Source of the DNA: Cyanobacterium sp. uoEpiScrs1
Lineage (GTDB): Bacteria > Cyanobacteriota > Cyanobacteriia > Cyanobacteriales > Microcystaceae
Direction of reading: 5' to 3'
DNA: 64,000 nucleotides
NCBI RefSeq assembly: GCF_947331815.1
Contig: NZ_OX373462.1
Location: 2,273,362-2,337,361, forward strand
Positions 29,601 to 38,460 of the stretch are shown here, in pieces. The notes beneath the pieces are model-generated. The model was not told the DNA's origin. It was given only the letters and a program-made list of their open reading frames with translations, and did no database searches. The position numbers were made by a program, and so were the translations under genes. Every line of letters begins with the position of its first letter. Positions within the stretch are counted from its first letter, which is position 1.

Positions 29601-29921
29601 GGATTTAAAGTTATTGCAACCTCAGGAACTAAAAAAATATTATCTGATAATGGAGTTGAAGATATAGAAGTTGTTTTTAAACTTCATGAAGGTCGTCCTA
29701 ATATAATAGATTGGATCAAAAATAAACAGATTCAGTTGATTATTAACACATCTAGTGGTGGAGAGTCCCAAGTAGATGGCCGCTTAATTCGTCGTACTGC
29801 TTTAGATTATAAATTACCTATTATTACGACAATAGCAGGGGCAAGGGCCACTGTTGCAGCTATTCGAGCTCTGCAGAATCAACCGTTAGAGGTTAGGGCG
29901 TTACAGGACTATACTTTCTGA
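26676..29921 (+). CDS. carB: Carbamoyl-phosphate synthase large subunit
   Basis: CarB combines bicarbonate, ATP and ammonia (from CarA) into carbamoyl phosphate for pyrimidines and arginine. The 1081 residues give the full layout: first ATP-grasp half (1-400, with [10 protein letters not shown] and [20 protein letters not shown]), oligomerisation domain (about 405-550), second ATP-grasp half (about 555-935, [38 protein letters not shown]), and the C-terminal MGS-like regulatory domain (about 940-1081, [10 protein letters not shown]). No frameshift is seen. Pathway partners pyrG (CTP) and argD are in the window; carA is not. A GC-rich hairpin follows at the stop. Confidence 0.97.
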   Translation: MPRRNDLKKILILGAGPIVIGQACEFDYSGTQACKALREEGYEIVLVNSNPASIMTDPEMANRTYIEPLTPNIVEKVIAKERPDALLPTMGGQTALNVTVSLAKTGVLDRYNVELIGAKLSAIEMAEDRELFKTAMAKIGVPVCPSGIASTLKQARTICQEIGPYPLIIRPAFTLGGTGGGIAYNQEEFEAMVQVGIDMSPVSQILIEKSLLGWKEYELEVMRDLADNVVIICSIENFDPMGIHTGDSITVAPAQTLTDKEYQRLRDYSQAIIRQIGVETGGSNIQFSVNPVNGDVIVIEMNPRVSRSSALASKATGFPIAKIAAKLAVGYTLNEINNDITRQTPASFEPSIDYVVTKIPRFTFEKFHGSQQILTTQMKSVGEVMAIGRTFQESFQKALRSLETGRYGFGCDRKETLPTISQVRANLRTPNPDRVYNIYYALRLGITVTEIHELTAIDIWFLDKLQELSESEKFLKQTPLTNITTRKMRLIKQQGFSDNQIAFATKTNEDEVRSYRKSLGVVPVYKVVDTCATEFEAFTPYFYSTYEPSETEVISSKKEKVMILGGGPNRIGQGIEFDYCCCHASFSLSEAGFETIMVNSNPETVSTDYDTSDRLYFEPLTKEDVLNIIETENPVGVIVQFGGQTPLKLSIPLQKYLDSPGCSVQTKIWGTSPDAIDAAEDRERFESILHGINIQQPPNGISRSYEESLIISSRIGYPVVVRPSYVLGGRAMEIVYSDEELEHYMTYAVQVEPNHPILIDKFLENAIEVDVDALCDITGHVVIGGIMEHIEQAGVHSGDSACSLPSITLSATVINTIRTWTTHLANKLKVIGLINVQYAIQGETVYILEANLRASRTVPYVSKATGRPLAKIASLLMSGRTLEELKITKELIPRHIAVKEVVLPFQKFPEADTLLGPEMRSTGEVMGIDDDFGKAFAKAEIAAGVDLPTAGTVFVSISNRDKVSIVSIVKDLVCLGFKVIATSGTKKILSDNGVEDIEVVFKLHEGRPNIIDWIKNKQIQLIINTSSGGESQVDGRLIRRTALDYKLPIITTIAGARATVAAIRALQNQPLEVRALQDYTF

Positions 29922-29927
29922 AATTAT

Positions 29928-29948
29928 CGGGTGGGTTTTGCCCACCCG
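29928..29948 (+). terminator. GC-rich hairpin after carB
   Basis: CGGGTGGG (29928-29935) pairs perfectly with 29941-29948 around a 5-base loop, seven bases after the carB stop. Its GC content is far above the surroundings. There is no T run, so termination may be inefficient or the hairpin may stabilise the mRNA end. Confidence 0.6.
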
Positions 29949-30177
29949 ACTTAAATATAATAAGACATTAAAATTTATTAAGTTACACGATTGCTATTGT
30001 CTAAACAAAAAAATAAGCCTAGGTTTAATAATATCAATAAATTCTTTATTAATTAAATACCTTAGTGTAGGTAAATTAGATTTATTTATTCTATAACTTT
30101 TAGTTAAGTTCACTATCTAGTTCACCTGGAACCTGTCTTTATAATGGGTGAGGAAGAAACCTTAAATAGAAGCTAAA

Positions 30178-31620
30178 TCAAGCTGAATTTGCCCAATTTT
30201 TTGCCCAATTTAAAATTTTATGAACTTGTTTAGTAGTTGTTGATTCACAATACAATCGCAATACTGGTTCAGTACCACTAAAACGAATTAACAACCAACT
30301 TCCATCAGCTAAACGATACTTATAACCATCTTTAATAGAACAATCTAATATCTTTTGTTCAGCAATTTTAGTTAGTGATTCTTGCTGTAATTTTTTTAGC
30401 AACTGCGTCTTAACTTCTATATTAGCTAATGGTAAATCAATACGATCATAAATATTATAAAAACCAGTTTTATTTTGTATATATGAATAATATTGTCCTA
30501 AATCTTTACCACTTTCTACTATAGCTTCTAAAATATATAAAGCTGATAATAAGGCGTCTCGTTCGGGAATATGAGTTCCATAACCAATCCCCCCAGACTC
30601 TTCTCCTCCAATTAGGGTATCAGTTGTTAACATTCGATCTGTAATGTATTTATACCCAATTGGAGTCTCATAAACTGAGAGATTATAAATTTTAGCCAAA
30701 TGAGAAATTAAATCTGAACCACTCACAGTTTTAATTATTTCTCCTGTAAATCCCTTACGTTTGGCTAAATGATCAATCAAAATAGGAATTATAATTTGAG
30801 AACTTAAAAAATTTCCTTGTCCATCTACTGCGGCAATGCGGTCACCATCTCCATCAAAAACTAAACCAACTTTTAATCCATCATCTCCCTGACGAGCTGA
30901 GGTTTTGATGACATTAAATAATTTTGATAAATAACGAGGTAATGGTTCAGGCGAACCTCCTTCAAATAATGGATCGCGATTACTATTAATTTCTTCAATA
31001 CTACACTCTAATAATCTTTCTAAACCTGTTGCAGCTGCCCCGTGCATAACATCAGTAAATACTCTTAATTTACCCGATACAATTGCCTCACAAATAACTT
31101 TAACCTTAACTTTTTGTTGCAACTCATAACAGTAACTTTTCCAAGGATCAAAGTAGCTTAAAGTGCCTAATTTAGAGTTAAAAGTGGGAGGAGCAAGCAG
31201 TAAAGTTTCAATTTGCTGAGTTATTTCCCTAGAAACTGAGCCGCCAAATGCTCCTTTTACTTTTAACCCTAAATATTTGGCAGGGTTATGACTTGCTGTT
31301 AGGACAATTGCACCTAAGGCATTTTGTTGTTTAGCTGTCCAACTAAAGGCAGGAGTAGGAGCATAAGATTGAGATAGAGCTACATCAAATCCTGCTTCTT
31401 GTATTGCTTCAGCAGCAACTTGAGCAAATTCTTCGGCTAAAAATCGGCGATCATATCCTACAATTATCTGGTGTGTTCTATCAGGTGTTCCATAATTATC
31501 AGCTAAAATTTTTGCTACTAGAGGAGCTAAAAAAGCAACCCGTTCAAAGGTAAACTCCGCGGCGATAACACCGCGCCAGCCATCAGTGCCAAATTTAATT
31601 GGGTTAACAGAAAATAGCAT
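30178..31620 (-). CDS. Phosphoglucomutase/phosphomannomutase-family protein
   Basis: Moves phosphate between C1 and C6 of a hexose phosphate through a phosphoserine. The 480 residues contain the active-site loop VLTASHNP (Ser110), the metal loop FDGDGDR, the sugar-binding GGEESGG loop and the C-terminal phosphate-binding RFSGTEP. The four-domain order is complete. Substrate choice (glucose, mannose or glucosamine) is not readable. The HNPAKYLGLK form and the length fit the cyanobacterial phosphoglucomutase/phosphomannomutase group. It links the hexose pool (fba) to envelope sugars. Confidence 0.92.
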   Translation of the reverse strand: MLFSVNPIKFGTDGWRGVIAAEFTFERVAFLAPLVAKILADNYGTPDRTHQIIVGYDRRFLAEEFAQVAAEAIQEAGFDVALSQSYAPTPAFSWTAKQQNALGAIVLTASHNPAKYLGLKVKGAFGGSVSREITQQIETLLLAPPTFNSKLGTLSYFDPWKSYCYELQQKVKVKVICEAIVSGKLRVFTDVMHGAAATGLERLLECSIEEINSNRDPLFEGGSPEPLPRYLSKLFNVIKTSARQGDDGLKVGLVFDGDGDRIAAVDGQGNFLSSQIIIPILIDHLAKRKGFTGEIIKTVSGSDLISHLAKIYNLSVYETPIGYKYITDRMLTTDTLIGGEESGGIGYGTHIPERDALLSALYILEAIVESGKDLGQYYSYIQNKTGFYNIYDRIDLPLANIEVKTQLLKKLQQESLTKIAEQKILDCSIKDGYKYRLADGSWLLIRFSGTEPVLRLYCESTTTKQVHKILNWAKNWANSA

Positions 31621-31928
31621 AGTGAAGAACCTTCAAAGAATATCAACTCTTTTTAGAGTAGCCTCTTGAGTTCTATTTGAGAACAGTCACAGGAGATATT
31701 TTACATATAAATTAATAATAATATTTGATTTTTAAAACTGGAGCCTTCTTCAACATAGTAAGATTAGATTCTCAACAAATAAAATTGTTATCTGTTGAGA
31801 ATATCTATTTTATTCAACAAATAAATATCAGTATTTGATTTTTTTAATTAAAATAAAACAAGACATCGCAATTTTATTTATAATGTATTTCTTGTTCTTT
31901 TCTTTATTAGATTAACATGGTTCTCTTA

Positions 31929-31971
31929 GATTTTATATAATAATCAACTAAGTTGATTATTATATAAAATC
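31929..31971. repeat. 43-base perfect palindrome
   Basis: Two 21-base arms (31929-31949, 31951-31971) are perfect inverted complements about a single central base. The palindrome is almost entirely A/T. It lies 309 bases upstream of the phosphohexomutase start and 633 bases beyond the end of the next gene. It may be a terminator, a protein-binding site or a cruciform-prone element. Confidence 0.7.
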
Positions 31972-32325
31972 ACCTATGTACATTTTTTCTTTGTTTTTTA
32001 TCTTCTAATTCACAAGAATATCTTTTGATATTATGTAAAATTGTTTTTGTATTTATTCAAAACAATAATTTTATTAAACATTAACTTGTTTGTTTTTATA
32101 AAGACCTGTAGATATTTAACTTTTTTTCAACTGTTGTTCTCAATATCGAAGTAAGAATATGACAAAAATAAAAAAGTACAGCTAACAATCAAAACTATAA
32201 TTTGAAATAAAAATTTAATAGAAAATTATGAAAAAAAATTAATAGCAGCCCCATACCAGAGCCATATTTGTTGATCCCTGGTTCTATGAGTATAAAATGT
32301 CACCTCTATAATTGTAAAAATATTT

Positions 32326-32341
32326 TGTGATTTAAATCACT
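32326..32341. promoter_or_regulatory. CRP/SyCRP1-like binding site
   Basis: TGTGA-TTTAAA-TCACT: one mismatch to the TGTGA-N6-TCACA consensus of cAMP receptor proteins, with a 14-base perfect inner palindrome. It is about 700 bases upstream of the phosphohexomutase start, so the target gene is unclear. Confidence 0.35.
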
Positions 32342-32441
32342 TCTATTAAAAAGTTGAACAGTAGCCAACCAATTATGAGGAAAAGGCAGCGTTTTCTATG
32401 TTACGTCTTAAAAAGAAAGTAAATATGAACACAAAAAAGCA

Positions 32442-32464
32442 GTTCGCGTTTAGTTTGCGCGAAC
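32442..32464 (-). terminator. GC-rich hairpin downstream of the dehydrogenase-like gene
   Basis: GTTCGCG (32442-32448) pairs with CGCGAAC (32458-32464) around a 9-base loop, in AT-rich surroundings about 140 bases after the stop of the minus-strand gene. It is a likely terminator without a clear T tract on that strand. Confidence 0.4.
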
Positions 32465-32603
32465 CGTTACTATATTCATGCTTAATCGAATTAAACAGTG
32501 TTGGATCGAATTCAGATAATCATATCATAATGATTTCTCAAATCTTCTATTGAAAAATCTGAATTTCGAAGATCTCCTATTATTTTGACCAAGGTATTTC
32601 ATT

Positions 32604-33596
32604 TTATTTCACAAACTTAGGCATTATTTCCGCAGCAGTGAATAGTCCATAAATCCCTCGACGATGTAACTCTATTCCTGCCTTAAGATAACCGAAAGCA
32701 GGTCCGCACACATTGGCTGCCATGCTGGTTTCATCTCCTAGGGTAAACGTATGAGTAGAGATTTTTCCGTCAAAGGTACGTCCGGTTACTTGAACATTGG
32801 TACTTAAAGGTTTTTTTGGACTGCGGGTATTAACCACGCCCCCAACTGTTACTCTATCACGAGCGCAAACCCCTGCCAATTCCAGCATAATATCATCGGC
32901 GTGTTCCATGTTTTCTAGGGTTAGAATACCATTAGTTTTATCTAAAAAGGTTTTCACCTCAGCATCACTCATCCCTTTAGCTTTTTCCACGTCAAACCCT
33001 GGCAAATGAGCGATGTCTTCACGAATTGTGGCTCTATAAGCTTCCCAATTAGCAATTCCGACCCCAAAAGATATTCTGACATGATGAACTTCAGCGTAAC
33101 TTTGGGCAGCTATAGTTGCAGCAGCGGTAAGTAAACCGGGAGTTGCCCCACATCCAGTCAAGTAAGTAATCCCGGCTTGAGCCAATTCGTCTTTTAAGTT
33201 CAGTAATTGTTCTACTGCGCTGGTACGCTTGAGAGCATCTACCAACACCCCCCGCCATCCTGACGCGACAAATTGCTTAGTTACGTCTGCCATAAAGGTA
33301 TTAGGAAGGTTGGGCAAAGCTAGAAAATAGCCGTCAACTGCTTTAGTTTCAAGTAAATCTTGAATACTTTTGTTACTGAAGGTTCCATAGGGATCACAAT
33401 AGCCAATTGACCCTTTTTCATGATAAGTGGAGATTAACTTATCAGGATCTAATCCTCTCTCACAGTAACTATAACCTTTAAGATCGGCAGCTGCTACCCA
33501 GGTCATTTCTTGTTTAGGGGTAAGAATTCGGGCAGCCGCTTGTCCTAGTCCCCCAAATCCTAGAACTCCCACTTTGAGCGCGCTATTGATATTCAT
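32604..33596 (-). CDS. Saccharopine-dehydrogenase-like oxidoreductase
   Basis: A 330-residue protein with an N-terminal Rossmann fold ([17 protein letters not shown], residues about 9-25) for NAD(P). The middle region has [21 protein letters not shown]. The C-terminal half has [31 protein letters not shown]. Cyanobacteria carry this protein widely under the label saccharopine dehydrogenase-like. I know of no demonstrated reaction, and lysine degradation is not implied. The gene looks intact. It is flanked upstream by the ruined two-component system. Confidence 0.82.
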   Translation of the reverse strand: MNINSALKVGVLGFGGLGQAAARILTPKQEMTWVAAADLKGYSYCERGLDPDKLISTYHEKGSIGYCDPYGTFSNKSIQDLLETKAVDGYFLALPNLPNTFMADVTKQFVASGWRGVLVDALKRTSAVEQLLNLKDELAQAGITYLTGCGATPGLLTAAATIAAQSYAEVHHVRISFGVGIANWEAYRATIREDIAHLPGFDVEKAKGMSDAEVKTFLDKTNGILTLENMEHADDIMLELAGVCARDRVTVGGVVNTRSPKKPLSTNVQVTGRTFDGKISTHTFTLGDETSMAANVCGPAFGYLKAGIELHRRGIYGLFTAAEIMPKFVK

Positions 33597-33959
33597 TATT
33601 GGTCTCTTTCACTATTCCATTCATCTTTTATTATTAATGCTGAATGAAGTTATTTACAATTTTCTTCAAAATCTCTCTTATAATTTATGCTCTAAGATCC
33701 TATGTCTCTTAGAGAATTACATCAGAAAAAAGAATAAGAAGCAAAAAATAAAGAATGATAAAATCCTATTATTACTTCCCTAGATTTGACTACGCATACC
33801 TTAGCTATTTTGTCTTATTTTACTAAATAAAACATTTAAATTCCGGTATATTATCTATTTAGACTGAAAATAGTATAAAGTAGATGAGAACTGTTAATTA
33901 CCTCTCTAAATCTTATTCTAAAATTTAAGTTTACAGCAATAAACTAATATATTAGGATT

Positions 33960-34380
33960 TACATATAGAATTCTAATTATTAAAACTGAGAATACCACTT
34001 TTATCCAAGCTCTGATAGTATAAGGATAATTTTCAGTAGTAATTGAGCAATCATAAGTATGAAGAGCAATCGCTAGAACTAGACCACTTTTTTCCGAAAG
34101 GATGGAGTGTCAGTTTCAGTTCGTACTCATGAAATATATTTCCGATGTAAACGATTGAAAGTGTAAGGTCAATCAGTATGTGAGGTAAATTTATCTCAAA
34201 AAAATCTGAATCGCAATCAATAATTTTAACCTCGATAGCTTGACTAATGTTGCATGATTTAAGATTAACTTGAATGGTATATCCCAAAAGACTATATTTG
34301 AAACTATTATTTAGCAGATTGAGAAATGCTCGGTTTATTAAGTTGTTTGTTAAACTCAGATAATATGTTAATTATTGCTT
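33960..34380 (-). pseudogene. Histidine-kinase remnant (ATPase domain only)
   Basis: The minus strand reads the HATPase core of a sensor kinase: an N-box as RAFLNLLNNSFKYS (about 34340-34300), then IEVKIIDCDSDFFEINLPHI where the D-box/F-box region should be. After a frameshift come GLVLAIALHTYD (a decayed G2-box) and ENYPYTIRAWIKVVF. The glycines of the G-boxes are lost. The sensor, HAMP and His-phosphorylation parts that should precede the N-box are missing: only about 30 bases separate this from the regulator relic. It is therefore a truncated, non-functional kinase gene. Confidence 0.7.
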
Positions 34381-34410
34381 GACTCTAAGTTAATCAATCA
34401 CTTCATGTAA

Positions 34411-35110
34411 TTAATCAAAGCGATAGCCAGACTCTCTTACTGTAATTAAATATTCTGGTTTACTTAGATAAGGCTCCAGTTTTTCTCTAAACCAGTGAAT
34501 ATGGACATCAACGGTTTCAGTCTTTTCTAAAAAATGGGGTCCCCACATCTGTTTAATTAATTGTTCACAGTACCAACCCCGACGGGGATAGCTCATGAAT
34601 AAGTCTAGTAAGCTATATTCTTTGGGAGAAAAATTTGCTTCTTTACTCTGAACATCTACCCGACACTCATTGGGATATGAAATAACATGCTAAACTCTTG
34701 AGGACGAATTTAGGCACGACAACGATTCATTAATTTCCGCATACTTAAAGGCTGGATTAAATAACCATCTGTCCTGACCTCTAGACCTAAAACCTGAACA
34801 GTTTCGTTAGCTTTGGCACTAAGAATTAAAATAAAAACAATATTCCCATCGTGTCCTAAAAGACGACAGATAGCCAAACTGTTAATCATTAAGCACTGTT
34901 AAGTCTAAAACCATCAGGTAGGAACTCTAGTCTAGTTTCTGAAGAGGTTTTATTCTGGAAGAAATTTAACTCGGTTCAGTGTGTCTATAGGAAGAACTTA
35001 TCATCTCATAATCTCATAACCTTCTTCTTCTGACTAAGGTAATGACAATCATATAGAAAACTACATCTTCGTCTTTGACTACCAAAATTCGATGATAGTT
35101 GACGTTTTTA
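34411..35110 (-). pseudogene. OmpR/PhoB-type response-regulator pseudogene
   Basis: In order on the minus strand: HRILVVKDEDVVFYM (the start of a receiver domain, with one acidic-pocket Asp replaced by Lys), LMVLDLTVL (phospho-Asp region), then after a frameshift LAICRLLGHDGNIVFILILSAKAN. GLEVRTDGYLIQPLSMRKLMNRCRA is next, with the conserved Lys of TKPFSMREL changed to Gln. After a stop, the winged-helix DNA-binding domain follows (FSPKEYSLLDLF...WGPHF...TVDVHIHWFREKL...TVRESGYRF). At least two frame disruptions and several stops are present. The pattern resembles phosphate-type PhoB/SphR regulators. Its kinase relic is immediately downstream. Confidence 0.85.
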
Positions 35111-35258
35111 TGACAGAACAAAACTTGAGTTAAGTCCAGAGACAAGATAAAAAATGCTTTTAAATTTGACTATAGGTTAAGATACACAACGAGGTTAGCT
35201 GTTAAGTATAGTTTTTTCCATCTTTTCCTCAACGTCTTCTAAGACACTTAAGTATTTT

Positions 35259-36005
35259 ATGCTGTTACATTTAAGCACTTGGCCAGAAGTTGAAAATTAT
35301 CTACACACCTCTCAAGGGCTTATTATCCCCATAGGTTCTACAGAACAACATGGACCGACCGGGTTAATAGGGACTGATGCCATTTGTGCAGAGGTGATTG
35401 CTGAAGGAGTGGGAGAAGAAATTCAAGCGATGGTAGCCCCTACTATTAACGTAGGTATGGCATTGCATCATACAGCCTTTCCCGGAACAATTAGTTTACG
35501 TCCTACGACCTTAATTCAAGTAATTGAAGATTATTTAACCTGTTTAACCAAAGTGGGGTTTACTCGATTTTTCTTTATTAATGGACACGGTGGCAACATT
35601 GCTTCCCTTAAAGGAGCTTTTTCCCAATCTTATGACTATTTAGCTTATCTCAATCTTCCTCAAGCAGATCAAGTACGCTGTCAAGTGGAAAGTTGGTTTA
35701 TGTGTCGTTCTGTATGCGAGAAGGCGAAGGAATTATACGGTGATCAAGAAGGAGCTCATGCCACCCCCTCAGAGGTAGCTATTACTCAATATGTCCACCC
35801 CAAGTCTATTAAAAACGTTCCTTTATCTGAAAAAGTGGCATCTGATTATCCTATCTATGGGGCGGTGGATTTTCGTCGTCATTATCCAGATGGAAGGATA
35901 GGCTCAAATCCTGCGTTAGCGACTCCAGAACATGGACAGCAACTATATAACTTAGCGGTTAAGGAACTTTGTAAGTCTTATCTTAAATTTTTACAGAGAA
36001 ATTAA
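35259..36005 (+). CDS. Creatininase-family amidohydrolase
   Basis: A 248-residue member of the creatininase/MftE family, metal-dependent amidohydrolases. Metal-ligand motifs are visible: IPIGSTEQHGPTGLIGTDA (25-43), FFINGHGGN (about 107), and DQEGAHATPSEVA (about 170). Known relatives act on creatinine, pterin-like intermediates or peptide-derived cofactors. No such pathway is evident here, so the substrate is unknown. The ATG at 35259 (MLLHLSTWPEVE) is used. It stands divergently next to the dead two-component system. Confidence 0.88.
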   Translation: MLLHLSTWPEVENYLHTSQGLIIPIGSTEQHGPTGLIGTDAICAEVIAEGVGEEIQAMVAPTINVGMALHHTAFPGTISLRPTTLIQVIEDYLTCLTKVGFTRFFFINGHGGNIASLKGAFSQSYDYLAYLNLPQADQVRCQVESWFMCRSVCEKAKELYGDQEGAHATPSEVAITQYVHPKSIKNVPLSEKVASDYPIYGAVDFRRHYPDGRIGSNPALATPEHGQQLYNLAVKELCKSYLKFLQRN

Positions 36006-36518
36006 TTTTCGCTATCTGTCTCTTTGCAATAATACTTGGAGACTAAAACTCAATACATTCGAGTACACAACAAAAAATTAGCTATTATTGATGCTTATTT
36101 AAGCATACAAATATATGATGTATTTTTATGGTTAGAAAAATTTTAGAGTCAGTGTCCATATTTTTGATGAGTAACTAAAAAATTGCTGAATATAGGTTAT
36201 GTAGTAGTTACCTTAGCTTTCTACCAAGCTAGATTTGAAGCTGACTACATCTCAGGGGCTACCAAAATTAGTTAAATTTATAAAAATTAAACCAAGGTAT
36301 CAAAATCGAAACAATATCAATAACACATAATATTTCTACCAAGTTTTTTCTTAGGCAAGGGGCCAATTATGGATTTCCTGCAATAGGAGTGGACTGAGAT
36401 GCTTGGAGGCATATGTTAGAGTTGTTTAGCACCTGATTTATAATTGCGACTAACGGTTTGTTGTCATTACGATAACCTAACCGACTGTTCATTGCTTCTC
36501 CTTCTTTATTCAATCATC
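36006..36518. other. Gap before rps1 with a small relic
   Basis: A plus-strand open stretch (36171-36275) reads KKLLNIGYVVVTLAFYQARFEADYI and ends in a stop. It looks like the C-terminal end of a membrane protein, but I do not recognise it. The rest is AT-rich and includes the rps1 leader. Confidence 0.4.
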
Positions 36519-37427
36519 ATGACTCCAGAATCTAGTTCCTCTAAACCATCCAGAATTAGCTTTTCCATGGATGACTTTGCTAAAGCCCTAAACCAGCACG
36601 ATTATACTTTTGAGAAAGGACAGATCGTTAGTGGAATAATAGTTCAACATACCTCCGATGGAGTTTATGTTGATATAGGAGGCAAATCTACAGGATTTGT
36701 TCCCTTAAAAGAAGCGGCTTTAGACTCAAACTCTGATTTGGTTGAAATTTTTCCTTTAAATGAGGAATTTAAGTTTTTGATTATCGGTGATCAAAATGCT
36801 GAAGGTCAAGTTAAACTTTCTGTTCGTAAACTCCAATTACAACAAGCCTGGGACCATATAACGGAATTGGTTGAGACCGGACAAACGGTCCAAATGCTTG
36901 TGACTCGAACTAATAAAGGGGGAGTTATAGGTAAGGTTGGAGGGTTGAGAGGGTTTGTTCCAAGATCACACCTTCTCGAGAAAGATAATTTAGAATCTTT
37001 AGTAGGTCAATCGTTAACTGTTAATTTTTTGGAAGTTAATCGAGAAAACAATAAATTAGTTTTGTCCCAACGCAGTGCTATTTTGGCAGCAAAAATGGAT
37101 AAAATTACAGTGGGGACATTAGTAGCTGGTAAAGTGGCTAGAATTGAACCTTATGGGGTATTTATAGATTTAAATGGGGTAACAGGATTATTACATATTA
37201 CACAAGTTAGTAGTTTACGGGTTGACTCCTTAAATCAACTATTTAAGGTCGGACAAGAAGTTCAGGTAATAGTCCTTAATATTGACGAATACAAAAGCCG
37301 TATTTCCTTGTCTACTAAAATTTTAGAAAATTATCCTGGTGAAATTTTAGAAAACTTCGATGAGGTAATGAAAAAAGCTTCAGAAAGAGTCGAAAAAGCG
37401 TTAGAAAGGCTACAAGAAAAAGAGTAG
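36519..37427 (+). CDS. rps1: 30S ribosomal protein S1 homologue (three S1 domains)
   Basis: An RNA-binding protein of the small ribosomal subunit that helps mRNA engage. From the ATG at 36519 (MTPESSSSKPSRISF) it has 302 residues and three S1 domains: about 28-98 (GQIVSGIIVQHTSDGVYVDIGGKSTGFVP), 115-180 (GQTVQMLVTRTNKGGVIGKVGGLRGFVPRSH) and 195-265 (GTLVAGKVARIEPYGVFIDLNGVTGLLH). It ends in a charged tail. This short three-domain form is the usual cyanobacterial/plastid S1. The reading frame extends 25 codons upstream to 36444, but that part is not S1-like. Confidence 0.92.
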   Translation: MTPESSSSKPSRISFSMDDFAKALNQHDYTFEKGQIVSGIIVQHTSDGVYVDIGGKSTGFVPLKEAALDSNSDLVEIFPLNEEFKFLIIGDQNAEGQVKLSVRKLQLQQAWDHITELVETGQTVQMLVTRTNKGGVIGKVGGLRGFVPRSHLLEKDNLESLVGQSLTVNFLEVNRENNKLVLSQRSAILAAKMDKITVGTLVAGKVARIEPYGVFIDLNGVTGLLHITQVSSLRVDSLNQLFKVGQEVQVIVLNIDEYKSRISLSTKILENYPGEILENFDEVMKKASERVEKALERLQEKE

Positions 37428-37648
37428 GTTATTTATGTTACGAGTTAATTTGAGGTTAGCGATTATTTCTTAATAATTGATATAGGATGAGATAAAGAGG
37501 TATTTAACCCCCAGTTATAAATGATAATAACCCATTATCCCTTCAGTTCAAATTAAAGAAAATAAAGTGATCATTGCTTTTGATATGTAGACGAGGCATT
37601 TATCTTAAGTAGTTTATAGTAAATTTTGAGGTTTGGAATGTTCAACAA

Positions 37649-37681
37649 ACACAAACAAAAACCTAAAGTTTTTGTTTGTGT
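37649..37681. terminator. 14-bp perfect stem-loop
   Basis: Arms 37649-37662 and 37668-37681 are perfect complements with a 5-base loop; the T-rich right arm faces the plus strand. It lies about 220 bases after rps1 and exactly at the end of the TolB-like relic on the minus strand. It is probably that gene's old terminator and may now serve rps1. Confidence 0.55.
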
Positions 37682-37875
37682 AGAGAAAGATAAACAATAT
37701 ACTGTCCATCTAAACTAATATCAGTTTTATCCAGACGGCTTCCTGGCTGATTCAATCCTGGTAAAGGTAAAAGACGATGATCTGACGATCTCAAACATCA
37801 TAAAGCAAGGACTCTTCTTTCCAGTCGTCTATCTACAGTAAATACTAAATGTTGGACATCGCAGTAAAAATGGGA
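37663..37875 (-). pseudogene. TolB-like beta-propeller protein, internal fragment
   Basis: The minus strand reads DVQHLVFTVDRRLERRVLAL, a stop, then RSSDHRLLPLPGLNQPGSRLDKTDISLDGQYIVYLSLHKQK and a stop at 37663. The LPGLN...D.S.DG.YIVY pattern is the repeat unit of the TolB-type WD40-like propeller proteins found in cyanobacterial envelopes. Only about 70 codons remain; the rest is deleted. Confidence 0.65.
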
Positions 37876-38017
37876 ATGTTATCCTAACCTACCGTGTATT
37901 TAAACCTAATTTAAAGTTTTATATTGAAATAATAGTAGAATTTTCTGTTGACAGTTAACCTAGCCTAAGATCAGGATATTAACTATAATCGTCTACCATA
38001 TGAATCTATTAGAAATG

Positions 38018-38338
38018 TTATGATACCACTTCGTTAATGACATTTACTTGATGAGATATAGGTAAAGAACAGCAGTTAACATCGTTGAGGCAAATCTTGC
38101 CCCACTGCAATGCCCAGCGCAATAGTTCTACTCTGTTTTCCGTCTTTGTTTTTGCTAGAGTGTTACTAACATGATTATCGACAGTTCGCTTACTAATTTT
38201 AAGCTTATCTGCAATTTCAAGATTAGTTAAACCATTGGATACAAGTTCGAGAATTTCCATTTCCCGACTCGACAGAGAGGCTACTGTCTGAAACTTCTTA
38301 CTCAGCATAAGTATATTTCCAGTAGTATATTTACTCAC
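38018..38338 (-). CDS. pedR: LuxR-type regulator PedR-like
   Basis: A 106-residue DNA-binding protein consisting of one LuxR/NarL helix-turn-helix domain (about 20-85: LSSREMEILELVSNGLTNLEIADKLKISKRTVDNHVSN). A C-terminal tail with ALQWGKICLNDVNCCSLP follows. The tail with its cysteines is the hallmark of PedR, the small regulator that in Synechocystis senses photosynthetic electron transport through thioredoxin. An inner Met at residue 11 (MLSKKF) is an alternative start. The gene is convergent with rps1 and isolated. Its survival beside dead regulators suggests a continuing redox role. Confidence 0.82.
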   Translation of the reverse strand: MSKYTTGNILMLSKKFQTVASLSSREMEILELVSNGLTNLEIADKLKISKRTVDNHVSNTLAKTKTENRVELLRWALQWGKICLNDVNCCSLPISHQVNVINEVVS

Positions 38339-38460
38339 CTACTTGTTTCATTGTCGTATTAGAGGAAGATAGTTAAACACTAAAGTTCACAAAATTAAAT
38401 AAATTTTGTATAAATTATGAGGATCTAAAATTATCCTCACATTGTACACATTATGATTAC

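Larger units (their letters stand above)
31621..32603. other. Gap with palindromes and a CRP-like site
   Basis: No gene found. It holds a 43-base near-perfect palindrome (31929-31971), a CRP-like site (32326-32341) and a GC-rich hairpin (32442-32464), each listed separately. Confidence 0.5.
37428..38017. other. Gap with a TolB-like relic and a hairpin
   Basis: Convergent spacer between rps1 and pedR. It contains a terminator-like hairpin (37649-37681) and a decayed TolB-like fragment (37663-37875); nothing else is recognised. Confidence 0.5.

Noticed and set aside
33574..33783. 69-codon plus-strand frame rich in Leu/Ile/Lys
   Set aside because: Low-complexity AT-driven composition, begins inside the dehydrogenase-like gene on the other strand, and has no ribosome-binding site.
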